Shown here one piece after another: positions 8,198 through 16,358 of a stretch of DNA of 64,000 nt. Under the pieces are notes generated by a model. The model made no database searches. It was not told where the DNA came from and saw only the letters and a list, made by a program, of their open reading frames with translations. Source of the DNA: Abyssibacter sp036156195. GTDB lineage: Bacteria; Pseudomonadota; Gammaproteobacteria; Nevskiales; OUC007. The stretch covers positions 248,001-312,000 of the forward strand of contig JAYZUZ010000011.1 of assembly GCA_036156195.1 (NCBI GenBank), given 5' to 3'. The position numbers and the translations under genes were made by a program. Position 1 is the first letter of the stretch. Each line of letters starts with the position of its first letter.

Positions 8198-9139
8198 ATG
8201 CGCAGCCTGTTGCTGGTCACGCTGGGTCTGGTCTTGATCGTCACCGGCTTTGCCGTGGGCACCCTGTTGCCCAAGCGGCTGGATGTCGCACCGGTGAGCC
8301 TACCCGCTGCGCTGCCCGCCGCTGCGCCGCCGGAGGGGATGTCCTTGTCGGTGCTGCATACCGGCACGATGACGGCCTCAGCGCTCTCCGCCTACCGGGG
8401 CGGCCATCCGCTCAAACGCTACGAGTCCGGCATGGCCGTCGTGCTCGTGCGGCACCCGTCCGGCGATTTTCTGATCGATACGGGTTTCGGCCGCGAGGCT
8501 CCCGAGCATCTGCTCGACACACCCGCGTTGATGCGGTGGATGGCCAAGGCTGAATTCGGTGAACCGGCCGCAGACCAGCTGCGCGACGCCGGCTACGACC
8601 CGGTGGGACTCACCGGCATTCTGCTCACCCATGCACATTGGGACCATGTCAGCGGCATCACCGACTTCCCGGATATTCCGGTCCTGGTCACCGCCGAGGA
8701 GGCGGATTTCATCACCAGTGGCGACCCGGCAGCCGCCGTTGCAATCCGCGTCCCGATTCGCCGCTACCGGAGTCTTGTCTTACAAGACCACTCCTACCTG
8801 GGGTTTGAACGCAGCCTGGATATCCACGGCGACGGCAGTCTGGTCCTGGTCGAAATGGCCGGCCACACCCCGGGCTCAATGGGCGTTTTCGTCACACTGC
8901 CCTCGGGCAGGCGCTACTTTTTTGTGGGCGACCTGGTCTGGGCCATGGAGGGACTAACCCGCCCGGCAGAGCGACCGTGGATCGCCCGGCATCTGGTCGA
9001 CCACGACGCCGAGGCCGTGCGCCAGACCATCGGCCATGTGCACCAGCTGATGCAGCGCTTTCCGGAAATTCAGGTAGTGCCCGCCCATGACGCCCGCGTG
9101 CACCGGACACTCCCGGAGTTCCCGCAAATGCAGCGCTAG
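8198..9139 (+). CDS. Membrane-anchored metallo-beta-lactamase-fold hydrolase
   Basis: 313 residues from the ATG at 8198 (a GTG two codons upstream is possible; the much longer open frame back to 7922 is not protein-like). Residues 1-24 form a hydrophobic signal anchor (LLLVTLGLVLIVTGFAVG). The metal site THAHWDH is at His145-His150, with D-T-G-F-G upstream, a later His in AGHTPGSMG, a GDLVW Asp, and a final PAHDAR histidine. This set matches the metallo-beta-lactamase superfamily, in the branch that includes N-acyl homoserine lactonases (AiiA/AttM-like). A periplasmic lactonase or esterase role is possible; the substrate is not determined. Confidence 0.8.
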   Translation: MRSLLLVTLGLVLIVTGFAVGTLLPKRLDVAPVSLPAALPAAAPPEGMSLSVLHTGTMTASALSAYRGGHPLKRYESGMAVVLVRHPSGDFLIDTGFGREAPEHLLDTPALMRWMAKAEFGEPAADQLRDAGYDPVGLTGILLTHAHWDHVSGITDFPDIPVLVTAEEADFITSGDPAAAVAIRVPIRRYRSLVLQDHSYLGFERSLDIHGDGSLVLVEMAGHTPGSMGVFVTLPSGRRYFFVGDLVWAMEGLTRPAERPWIARHLVDHDAEAVRQTIGHVHQLMQRFPEIQVVPAHDARVHRTLPEFPQMQR

Positions 9140-9146
9140 GCAGTGC

Positions 9147-10010
9147 CTAGTCCGCAGGCGTTTCGCTGGCCGTGATCGCCGCGTAGTGAAACCGCAGGTG
9201 ATCTTCGATAAAGCTGGCGATGAAGTAGTAGCTGTGGTCGTAGCCACCGTGCATGCGAATCATGGCCGGATACCCCGACGATTCGCAGGCAGCCTCCAGG
9301 CGGTCGGTCTTGAGCTGCTCCTCAAGAAACGCGTCGGCCGTCCCCTGATCCACCAGCAACGGCAAATGGTGCTCGGTCTGCTGGATGAGCGTTACGGTGT
9401 CATAGGCTGCCCACGCCGCCGGATCTTCGCCCAGGTAGCGACCCAGCGCCTTCTGCCCCCAGGGCACGCCCGCCGGGTTGACGATGGGCGAGAACGCCGA
9501 GGTGGAGATGTAGCGCTCCGGATTGCGCAAGGCGATCATCAATGCGCCATGGCCGCCCATGGAATGCCCCGCAATCGCCCGACGCCCATCCAGGGGCAGT
9601 TCGGACTCCACCAGCGCCGGCAGTTCGTCGACGACATAGTCGTACATGCGGTAGTGCGTGGACCACGGTGCTTCGGTGGCGTTGACGTAAAACCCCGCGC
9701 CGAGCCCGAAATCGTAGGCACCGTCCGGATCATCCGGCACGCCCTCGCCGCGCGGGCTGGTGTCTGGCATGACCAAGGCTATGCCCAGTTGTGCGGCCAC
9801 GCGCTGCGCACCCGCCTTGGTCGAAAAATTCTCATCGGTGCAAGTCAACCCGGATAGCCAGTACAGCACCGGCACCTTGCGCTCGGCAGCCTGGGGCGGC
9901 AGGTACACCGAGAAGGTCATCCGGCACCGGGTCGCCGCAGAGTCATGTTCATACCGCCGCTGCTCGCCCCCGAAGACCAGCTTGGTCTCAACGCAATCCA
10001 GGGCCGCCAT
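9147..10010 (-). CDS. fghA: S-formylglutathione hydrolase
   Basis: 287-residue esterase D family alpha/beta hydrolase. It has the conserved opening (FGGEQRRYEHDS), LSGLTCTDENF and the nucleophile elbow GHSMGGHGA with Ser150; the triad is completed by Asp226 (DQGTADAF) and His259 (GGYDHSYYF). It hydrolyses S-formylglutathione to formate and glutathione, the second step of formaldehyde detoxification. Its ATG overlaps the stop of the upstream dehydrogenase gene by one base (TAATG), so the two are translationally coupled. Confidence 0.96.
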   Translation of the reverse strand: MAALDCVETKLVFGGEQRRYEHDSAATRCRMTFSVYLPPQAAERKVPVLYWLSGLTCTDENFSTKAGAQRVAAQLGIALVMPDTSPRGEGVPDDPDGAYDFGLGAGFYVNATEAPWSTHYRMYDYVVDELPALVESELPLDGRRAIAGHSMGGHGALMIALRNPERYISTSAFSPIVNPAGVPWGQKALGRYLGEDPAAWAAYDTVTLIQQTEHHLPLLVDQGTADAFLEEQLKTDRLEAACESSGYPAMIRMHGGYDHSYYFIASFIEDHLRFHYAAITASETPAD

Positions 10011-11128
10011 TAGTAGTGGATGACCGTGCGGATCGACTTGCCTTCGTGCATGAGGTCAAAGGCCGTGTTGATCTCGTCCAGCGGCATGGTGTGGGTGATG
10101 AAGGTGTCCAGTTCGAACTCACCATCGAGGTAGCGCTGCACATAGCCCGGCAGTTCGGTGGCGCCCTTCACACCGCCAAAGGCGGTGCCGCGCCACACGC
10201 GCCCGGTCACAAGCTGGAACGGTCGCGTGGAAATCTCCTCGCCGGCACCGGCCACGCCGATGATCACGGATTCGCCCCAGCCCTTGTGGCAGCACTCCAG
10301 GGCCGAACGCATCACGTCCACGTTGCCGATGCACTCAAAGGAGTAATCCACGCCGCCATCGGTCATGTCGACGATGACCTCCTGAATCGGCTTGTCGAAA
10401 TCCTTGGGATTGATGACGTCCGTGGCGCCGAGCTGCTGCGCAATCGGGAATTTCGAGGTGTTGATATCGATGGCGATAATGCGGCTGGCCTTGGCCATGG
10501 TGGCGCCGATGATGGCGGACAGCCCGATACCGCCCAGCCCGAAGATGGCCACCGTGTCACCCGGCTGGACCTTGGCGGTATTCATCACCGCGCCCATGCC
10601 CGTGGTCACGCCGCAGCCCAGCAGGCAGACCTTTTCCAGCGGTGCCTCTTTGTTGATCTTGGCGAGCGCGATTTCCGGCAGCACCGTGTACTCGGAGAAC
10701 GTCGACGTACCCATGTAGTGGTAGATCGGCTGACCGTCGATGGAGAACCGCGAGGTGCCGTCCGGCATCAGCCCCTTGCCCTGGGTGGCCCGGATCGCCT
10801 GGCAAAGATTGGTCTTGCCCGAGGTGCAGAACTTGCACTCGCCGCATTCCGGTGTGTACAGCGGAATCACGTGATCGCCCACCGCCACGCGTGTGACGCC
10901 CTCGCCCACGGCCTCGACCACACCGCCGCCCTCGTGGCCCAGAATGGAGGGGAAGATACCTTCCGGATCCGCGCCGGACAGCGTAAAGGCATCGGTGTGA
11001 CAAACCCCCGTGGCCACCAGCCGGACCAGCACCTCGCCCGCCTGGGGCGGCTGCAGGTCAACCGTCTCGATCGTCAGCGGCTTGCCCGCCTCCCAGGCCA
11101 CAGCAGCACGAGTCTTGATCACATCCAT
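10010..11128 (-). CDS. frmA: S-(hydroxymethyl)glutathione dehydrogenase / class III alcohol dehydrogenase
   Basis: 372 residues, the normal length. Catalytic zinc ligands are visible as Cys43 (GVCHTD) with His65-Glu66 (GHEGGG); structural zinc cysteines are Cys95, Cys98, Cys101 and Cys109; the NAD-binding GLGGIGLS motif follows. It oxidises the spontaneous formaldehyde-glutathione adduct to S-formylglutathione. It is the first gene of a two-gene operon with fghA. No frmR-type repressor gene is nearby. The divergent neighbour purT consumes the formate that this pathway releases. Confidence 0.97.
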   Translation of the reverse strand: MDVIKTRAAVAWEAGKPLTIETVDLQPPQAGEVLVRLVATGVCHTDAFTLSGADPEGIFPSILGHEGGGVVEAVGEGVTRVAVGDHVIPLYTPECGECKFCTSGKTNLCQAIRATQGKGLMPDGTSRFSIDGQPIYHYMGTSTFSEYTVLPEIALAKINKEAPLEKVCLLGCGVTTGMGAVMNTAKVQPGDTVAIFGLGGIGLSAIIGATMAKASRIIAIDINTSKFPIAQQLGATDVINPKDFDKPIQEVIVDMTDGGVDYSFECIGNVDVMRSALECCHKGWGESVIIGVAGAGEEISTRPFQLVTGRVWRGTAFGGVKGATELPGYVQRYLDGEFELDTFITHTMPLDEINTAFDLMHEGKSIRTVIHY

Positions 11129-11260
11129 TGGGGTCTTCCTTCGTGGGTTTTCAGGCGTGGAAGTCTAGCGAGTTCGCCGAGGCCTCACAGCCGCAACGGA
11201 CAACGCCCCATCGCTCTTGCTACATTTCGTCGCCATCACAACAGCACTTGGCGCAAGACC

Positions 11261-12481
11261 ATGACGGGGAAATCAAAATCCGAAGATCGCATCGGCACGC
11301 CGTTTACGCCGCATGCGACACGCCTGCTATTGCTCGGCAGCGGTGAACTTGGCAAGGAAGTCGCCATCGAGGCGCAGCGCCTGGGGCTTGAGGTCATTGC
11401 GGTTGATGGCTATCCGAACGCCCCGGCCATGCAAGTGGCTGACCGCGCCCGCGTGATCAACATGCTGGACCCGGTGATGCTGCGCGCGGTCATCGAGGCA
11501 GAAAAACCGGACTACATCGTCCCGGAGATCGAAGCCATCGCCACCGGCGAGCTGATCAAGCTTGAACAGGAAGGCTGGAATGTTGTGCCCACCGCACGCG
11601 CCGCCAACCTGACCATGGATCGCGAAGGCATCCGTTGCCTCGCGGCCGAGGCCTTGCAGCTGCCCACCTCACCGTACCGCTTTGCCAACACGCTGGCCGA
11701 GGTGCGCGATGCCGTGTCGATTCTGGGCGTGCCCTGCGTCATCAAACCCGTGATGAGTAGTTCCGGCAAAGGCCAGAGCGTTATCCGTAGTGAGGCCGAC
11801 ATCGAAGCCGCCTGGGCCTACTCCCAGGACGGTGGGCGCAGTGGCGCCGGGCGGGTCATCGTCGAAGGGTTTGTCGACTTTGATTACGAGATCACGCTGC
11901 TCACCGTGCGCCACGTCGGCGGCACCAGCTTCTGCGCCCCCATCGGCCACCGGCAGGAAGACGGCGACTACCGGGAATCCTGGCAACCGCAGAAAATGAC
12001 CGTGATGGCCCAGTCCCGTGCAGAGGCCATTGCAGAATCCATTACCAGCGCGCTGAAAGGCTACGGCGTGTTTGGCGTGGAGTTGTTCGTCAAGGGTGAT
12101 GAGGTCTGGTTCTCCGAAGTCTCACCCCGCCCGCACGACACCGGCATGGTCACCATGGTCTCCCAGGACCTCAGCCAGTTCGCGCTGCATGTCCGCGCCA
12201 TCCTCGGCCAGCCCGTCCCGGCCATACAGCAGCTCGGCCCCGCCGCCTCGGCCGCCGTGCTCGTCGAAGGCGAACTCGGTGCCCCGGTATTCGAAGGCGC
12301 GCGCGACGCACTGGCCACACCCGGCACCCAGCTGCGCCTGTTCGGCAAGCCCGGCGTCAACGGCCGTCGCCGCATGGGCGTCGCCCTGGCACTCGGCACC
12401 TCGATCGACCGGCTGGATGAGGTCAAGGCCCGGGCAATGAACGTGCGGGATGCGGTGCAGGCGAAACCAGCCAGCCTGTAG
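11261..12481 (+). CDS. purT: Formate-dependent phosphoribosylglycinamide formyltransferase
   Basis: 406 residues from the ATG at 11261; the open frame continues far upstream antisense to frmA, but the family begins here (LLLLGSGELGKEVAIEAQRLG). It is an ATP-grasp enzyme: the N-terminal Rossmann-like part, the central ATP-grasp segment with PVMSSSGKGQS, and GHRQEDGDYRESWQPQ, FGVELFV and EVSPRPHDTGMVT are all diagnostic. It formylates GAR with formate and ATP instead of formyl-tetrahydrofolate in purine synthesis. Slightly longer than the E. coli protein because of an N-terminal extension. The downstream gap contains a degenerate copy of part of this gene. Confidence 0.97.
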   Translation: MTGKSKSEDRIGTPFTPHATRLLLLGSGELGKEVAIEAQRLGLEVIAVDGYPNAPAMQVADRARVINMLDPVMLRAVIEAEKPDYIVPEIEAIATGELIKLEQEGWNVVPTARAANLTMDREGIRCLAAEALQLPTSPYRFANTLAEVRDAVSILGVPCVIKPVMSSSGKGQSVIRSEADIEAAWAYSQDGGRSGAGRVIVEGFVDFDYEITLLTVRHVGGTSFCAPIGHRQEDGDYRESWQPQKMTVMAQSRAEAIAESITSALKGYGVFGVELFVKGDEVWFSEVSPRPHDTGMVTMVSQDLSQFALHVRAILGQPVPAIQQLGPAASAAVLVEGELGAPVFEGARDALATPGTQLRLFGKPGVNGRRRMGVALALGTSIDRLDEVKARAMNVRDAVQAKPASL

Positions 12482-12639
12482 GACGCGCAGGCCTCAACGC
12501 TTGCGGTATTACCCAGCGGCACGTACTCCACCGGGGCTCCCCCGAAAACCGGCGGCGTCTGCACGGAGCAACACGCGCCCAACCCCGACGAACCAGACGA
12601 TGTGTAGCAGGCGCACTCGCGCGCCGACGTCTTTGAGCG

Positions 12640-12795
12640 CAGTCACGATTGGGGTTCTACCCCGTTTCGTCATCACCATCGGCCACCGACAGGACGCCAG
12701 CGACGACCGGGAACCCCGGCATTCGCAGAAGATAACCCTGCTGGCCCAACCCCGCGCAGAGGCCGTTCGGGATGAGGTTATAGGCCGGGCAATAA
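12640..12795 (+). pseudogene. Decayed internal fragment of purT
   Basis: The 389-base gap after purT (12482-12870) holds no intact gene, but a stretch in it reads IGHRQDASDDREP, HSQKITLLAQP and RAEAV, matching IGHRQEDGDYRES, QPQKMTVMAQS and RAEAI of PurT (DNA around 11938-12040), in the same orientation. Similarity is lost on both sides. It lies 160-310 bases past the purT stop. It is too short to function and most likely marks an old duplication or a rearrangement junction at the edge of the accessory region. The remaining bases of the gap show nothing I can identify. Confidence 0.6.
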
Positions 12796-12870
12796 GCGTG
12801 CAGATGCTGTGCTGGCGAAGCGAGCCAAGAGACCGCGCGGGCAAGGCCCCTGAACGATCGGAGCGCTTCG

Positions 12871-14859
12871 CTACTTCGTCCAATGCTCCAGCGCACAGGC
12901 TGAGTGGATCGTGGCCGAGCTTGCCCGCAGTCCGTCAATCGGCACGCTGATGGTTTCTCCCGGTCCGATGGACCCGGATTCATACCCACCGTCATCCGAC
13001 GTGACGGTGTAACCACAGGTCGCTGTGCCCGGGTTGCGAATCGTCAGATTGCCGTAGTTCCGCGCGGCGTGATCGTATAGCGCCTGCATGAGTTTGGAGG
13101 GCTTGGGCACGTCATACAGCGCGTTCGCCTGCTGTTTTTTCACGTACTCGCCGTATTCCCTAAGCGCCTCCTTGATGCGTGCCTGTTCCGCCGCATGCGC
13201 TGCACGCTGCGCCAGCTCCTGGCGGCGCTGTTCAGCGGCTTGTTGCTCTCGCTTCGCGGCGAGCGCTCTCGATTGACTCGCGGCGTACTCCTCCCGAGAC
13301 ACGGCCTGCGCGCCGGCAAAGCCCTCGAACAGCTCAGCTCCGTTGAAGGAGTACAGACTGCCATCGAGCGCCCACCCGATGTCGGCGCGCGGAACAACAC
13401 CCACGTAGTCACGCCAATCCAGCGAAGACAGCACCGTGTCGTCGAATAGCAAATGAAGACCGGCCTGCGTCGCGCGACCTGCCTCCAGCATTAGATACTT
13501 GTAGCGATCATCCCCGGTCGGCAGCAGCACGAACTTCAGCTCATCCCGGTCAGTCCCTATTTCCCCTCTGTACACCGCATAGATGCTGTGCCCTCGGTAG
13601 GTATCCATCGGCTCCAGCCGCTCGGGGTAAATCAGATTGATGTCGGTGATGGCCTGGCCGTTCGCATCCACCCAGGTCACAGGGCGGTTCAGCATTTCGT
13701 CCGGCTTTTTGACGGCGCGATGTGCATACGACGGGGCACGATCCGGCAGCTCATCGAAATGTGCACCCTGGCTGTAGAAACAGTTGTGGATCGACTCCTC
13801 GCCAGTTGCTTCGCAGACCGTGCCGAAAAACGCCCCCGTGTTGAGAATGCGTCCGGTGAATTGCCTGGCTCCCGCCGTGTCGACGGGGTAGTCGACCACC
13901 TGTGCAAATGCGGACTGCCGGTCCCGCTGAATCCCGATGGATTGGAGGGTATAAAGCCGGGTTCGGGTCGGGTAGTCGTAGATATCCATGTACCGACCAC
14001 GGTCGTCGCTCAGGATGACCCCGTAAATCTCCTTGTTGACCGTATTGTTCTTGTTGAAGAGCCAGACACGCGTCTGCTTTGGATCGACCGGCTTTCCGAA
14101 ATGCTCGTACACCGCATAACCGGCCTTCTCCTGTTTCAAGACTTGGCGTGATGCGTCCTCCCCCACCGAAGGATGCGGGATGTTCGCGTATGCGAATCCC
14201 AGTTCGGGTGCCGTGATATACGCAAATTGGGCGTGCGTGGCTTCCGTGTAGTAGGCCCTGAGATCGTCATAGGCGGCGGGGTCATACACCTGGACCCCCA
14301 AGAGGTAACTCTCGCGTAGGGCCTTTTTACGGTTCGGGTCCGCACTGACCGCAAAACGGGCGATGCCCTGCCAACTGCCGTCTTTTGCCGCAAATCTCAC
14401 ATGGACTCTGGGCGCCGCGTCACCCGGAGCCTCGAGATCGACCTCCTTTGACCGGGCCAGCGCCTTGATGACGTTGGAATACCGCAACTTCATCGTTGAG
14501 AAATCGAGATCAGCGACACGCGCGTGCAACGTCTGCTCATCGGTGCTCCGATAAAGCCCGACGCCGCGAAGCCTGTAAAAGACAACCGTCTCGTGACGCC
14601 CCCAGTCATCCGCGATGCGATTCAGCGATACCGAGATCCGGTTGTGCAAATCGGGCAGAAACTGCTCCTTGATGACCTCTCGCTCGCTGACACGTGTCGT
14701 GTCACCGCGCGCACCGATCCATGGCAGCTGTGGCAACACATCCCGCATCGGCCCCGCCGTGTCGTGAGCCTTCAGATACTCATCGAGGCGGATAGGTTCT
14801 TCGCGGGATGCGGCTGGAAACGACAGCAACACAGCGAGTACAAGCGTCAGAAACTTCAT
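12871..14859 (-). CDS. Large secreted protein of unknown function
   Basis: 662 residues; family not recognised. It starts with a clear signal peptide (MKFLTLVLAVLLSFPAAS), so it is exported. The body (about 25-490) is a mixed alpha/beta region rich in aromatic residues. Residues around 500-590 form a charged Ala/Gln/Arg/Glu coiled coil (SREEYAASQSRALAAKREQQ onward). The C-terminal 60 residues look like a small beta domain with two cysteines (NPGTATCGYTV and SACALEHW) that could form a disulfide. It stands alone between the purT remnant and the integron cassettes, suggesting a foreign origin, but its codon use does not obviously differ by eye. Confidence 0.7.
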   Translation of the reverse strand: MKFLTLVLAVLLSFPAASREEPIRLDEYLKAHDTAGPMRDVLPQLPWIGARGDTTRVSEREVIKEQFLPDLHNRISVSLNRIADDWGRHETVVFYRLRGVGLYRSTDEQTLHARVADLDFSTMKLRYSNVIKALARSKEVDLEAPGDAAPRVHVRFAAKDGSWQGIARFAVSADPNRKKALRESYLLGVQVYDPAAYDDLRAYYTEATHAQFAYITAPELGFAYANIPHPSVGEDASRQVLKQEKAGYAVYEHFGKPVDPKQTRVWLFNKNNTVNKEIYGVILSDDRGRYMDIYDYPTRTRLYTLQSIGIQRDRQSAFAQVVDYPVDTAGARQFTGRILNTGAFFGTVCEATGEESIHNCFYSQGAHFDELPDRAPSYAHRAVKKPDEMLNRPVTWVDANGQAITDINLIYPERLEPMDTYRGHSIYAVYRGEIGTDRDELKFVLLPTGDDRYKYLMLEAGRATQAGLHLLFDDTVLSSLDWRDYVGVVPRADIGWALDGSLYSFNGAELFEGFAGAQAVSREEYAASQSRALAAKREQQAAEQRRQELAQRAAHAAEQARIKEALREYGEYVKKQQANALYDVPKPSKLMQALYDHAARNYGNLTIRNPGTATCGYTVTSDDGGYESGSIGPGETISVPIDGLRASSATIHSACALEHWTK

Positions 14860-15134
14860 GCTGTATCAAGCACCTTTGTCTCGGTGATCTGAGTCACGCC
14901 AGCGAGTTGGTCACGCTATGGGAATGGGTGCGTTCCCACCACTTGGCGCAACAACGAGGTCGTACCCGATTGTCAGACGCTGCGGACAGAAGGCACGCTG
15001 ACTCAGCCGCTCGCGGACCAAGGCTGTCACGAAAGATAGCGATCCATCCGCTGGTTCGCATACCCCCTAGATACGCCGACCGCGGCTTGCTACCCCGCAG
15101 GCGGATTACCCATATTTGTCATCTACTCAGGAAA
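14860..15134. other. Intergenic stretch without identifiable gene
   Basis: Part of a 432-base gap between the secreted-protein gene and the toxin gene. Frames here are short and lack protein-like composition. I see no terminator or RNA gene. The remainder of the gap is an attC site and the toxin promoter, listed separately. Confidence 0.5.
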
Positions 15135-15253
15135 CCCAACGCTGGAGTTGAGCCGAATCGGAGCGCGACGGAGGGAACCTAAGCCACGCCAGCGCGTTTG
15201 TGTTCGACTTTGAACTGAATTTGATGACTTCCGCTCATAGTCACTTGTTAGGC
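15135..15253 (-). repeat. attC site A (119 bp)
   Basis: ACCCAAC at 15135-15141 and GTTAGGC at 15247-15253. Read on the minus strand the inner right arm is CGGCTCAACTCCAGC before GTTGGGT, close to the common cassette-site arm, and the inner left arm is ACTATGAGCGG. The arms pair imperfectly with unpaired bases, as attC arms do. It is the longest and weakest of the set and terminates the toxin-antitoxin cassette. Confidence 0.6.
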
Positions 15254-15263
15254 CCCGCGCCAC

Positions 15264-15291
15264 TGATAGCACATGTGCTATCATTTGCGAC
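15264..15291 (+). promoter_or_regulatory. Toxin-antitoxin promoter and palindromic operator
   Basis: A perfect 20-bp palindrome, TGATAGCACATGTGCTATCA, lies at 15264-15283. Overlapping its right half is an extended -10 (TG at 15276-15277, one base, TATCAT at 15279-15284). The transcript would start near 15291, and the toxin ATG is at 15292, so the mRNA is probably leaderless. The layout fits autorepression by the antitoxin binding the palindrome across the -10. Confidence 0.7.
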
Positions 15292-15717
15292 ATGCCTCCG
15301 CGCATTGTCATTGACACCAATGTCCTCGCAGGAGCGTTGATAAGCGACTCTGGGGCAAACCGGGAAGTTCTGCGCCGCAGCCTACTCGGGGAGTACCAGC
15401 CCCTGATCAGTAACGCCCTGTTTCTGGAATATGAAGATGTGACAAGGCGTCGAGACATTTTGGACCTGTGCCCGGTGACTCCGGACGAGGCCCTGGACTT
15501 GGTTGATGCCGTGTGCTCAGTATCGGAGTGGATCTCCATCTACTACCTCTGGCGCCCCAATCTGGCCGATGAGGCCGACAACCATGTTCTGGAACTGGCG
15601 ATCGGTGGCAACGCTGGCACAGTGGTTACGAATAATGTCCGGGACTTCCGGACGAGCCAGCTACGTTTCCCGGAGATCAGCATCTTGACGCCGGGTGAAC
15701 TGCTTGGAGGTGATTGA
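15292..15717 (+). CDS. PIN-domain toxin of a type II toxin-antitoxin pair
   Basis: 141 residues. PIN fold with the acidic catalytic set: Asp8 in VIDTNV, a Glu in LFLEYEDV, Asp in LADEADNHVLELA, and Asp in TNNVRDF. It resembles the family annotated as putative toxin component, PIN family (COG1569-like), which are expected to be magnesium-dependent ribonucleases. The gene precedes its antitoxin, the reverse of many pairs, and no ribosome binding site precedes its ATG, consistent with leaderless translation. It lies in an integron cassette inverted relative to the attC sites. Confidence 0.85.
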   Translation: MPPRIVIDTNVLAGALISDSGANREVLRRSLLGEYQPLISNALFLEYEDVTRRRDILDLCPVTPDEALDLVDAVCSVSEWISIYYLWRPNLADEADNHVLELAIGGNAGTVVTNNVRDFRTSQLRFPEISILTPGELLGGD

Positions 15718-15718
15718 C

Positions 15719-15940
15719 ATGGCAACGCTGACGATTCGGCTTCCAGACGACAAGCACACGCGCCTCAAGGCATTGGCGAAACGCCGAAAGCTGAGTGTGA
15801 ACAAACTTGTGGAAGAACTCTCAACCCAGGCGATTGCAGAATTCGATTCGGAAAATCGATTCCGCGCCATGGCAGCGCGAGGCTCCGTGAAGAAGGGCCT
15901 TAAAATCCTTGACAAGCTGGACGCTGAACTAGGGGCCTAA
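15719..15940 (+). CDS. Ribbon-helix-helix antitoxin
   Basis: 73 residues from the ATG at 15719, with GGAGG at 15706-15710 inside the end of the toxin gene; the longer frame from 15695 lacks such a site. The N-terminus (ATLTIRLPDDKHTRLKALA) is a typical ribbon-helix-helix DNA-binding strand plus helix, and the charged C-terminal half (SENRFRAMAARGSVKKGLKI) would neutralise the PIN toxin. It should bind the palindrome upstream of the toxin. Its TAA stop lies inside the core RYYYAAC of attC site B. Confidence 0.85.
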   Translation: MATLTIRLPDDKHTRLKALAKRRKLSVNKLVEELSTQAIAEFDSENRFRAMAARGSVKKGLKILDKLDAELGA

Positions 15941-15994
15941 CGCTTGAGTTGTGCGGCCACGCGTAGCGTGGTCCGAACCAACGATTGGTTAGGT
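15935..15994 (-). repeat. attC site B (60 bp, canonical)
   Basis: GCCTAAC at 15935-15941 pairs with GTTAGGT at 15988-15994. The inner arms GTTGTGCGG and CCGAACCAAC pair with an extra unpaired base, and the centre CCACGC-GTA-GCGTGG is a perfect stem. This is the compact hairpin expected of a short cassette site. The antitoxin stop (plus strand) and the stop of the next gene (minus strand) both lie in its cores. Confidence 0.8.
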
Positions 15995-16276
15995 GCCGTC
16001 TGGTTCGCTGTGGACATTCCGCTCGAACCAAGTTTCAGAGTGGACTTCTTCACGAGCCATATTAAATGCACTTTGGATTGCCGCCACAGGCAGCTGGACT
16101 ACTTCTCCGTTCACAAAGAATTCGCACCAGAGTGACTCATCAGCGTCGTCGGCTACCACACTGAATAGAACTGTCTTTGACTGGGCTGTCTGGACTTCCA
16201 ATTCCAGTTGGCGGCCTTCGTCGACCGAGTAGAACCAATGCAGTTGTAGTTCTGGTCGCTTCACTGAGTTCGACAT
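15989..16276 (-). CDS. Cassette-encoded small hypothetical protein
   Basis: 95 residues, no recognised family, no signal or membrane segment. Acidic, with alternating hydrophobic strands (LQLHWFYSVDEGRQLELEVQ, then TVLFSVVADDADESLWCEFF) that suggest a small beta-rich fold with a C-terminal helix. It is the sole gene of its cassette, and its TAA stop coincides with the first core of attC site B, the usual arrangement for cassette genes. No good ribosome binding site precedes the ATG at 16276. Confidence 0.6.
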   Translation of the reverse strand: MSNSVKRPELQLHWFYSVDEGRQLELEVQTAQSKTVLFSVVADDADESLWCEFFVNGEVVQLPVAAIQSAFNMAREEVHSETWFERNVHSEPDGT

Positions 16277-16280
16277 AGGG

Positions 16281-16358
16281 ACCTAACGCCCCAGCTCAGT
16301 CGCGGGCCTGGAGCGCCGCAGGTTCGGAAGGGACGTCGGCTGGAGCTGATGGTTGGGC
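16281..16358 (-). repeat. attC site C (78 bp)
   Basis: ACCTAAC at 16281-16287 and GTTGGGC at 16352-16358. The inner arms AGCTCAGTCG and, from the other side, AGCTCCAGCCG pair with single extra bases. The site overlaps the last twenty or so codons of the next gene, which therefore encode part of the attC. Confidence 0.7.

Noticed and set aside
9791..11260. Upstream extension of the purT frame
   Set aside because: The frame is open through frmA on the other strand but the added residues do not resemble PurT; the family begins at the ATG at 11261.
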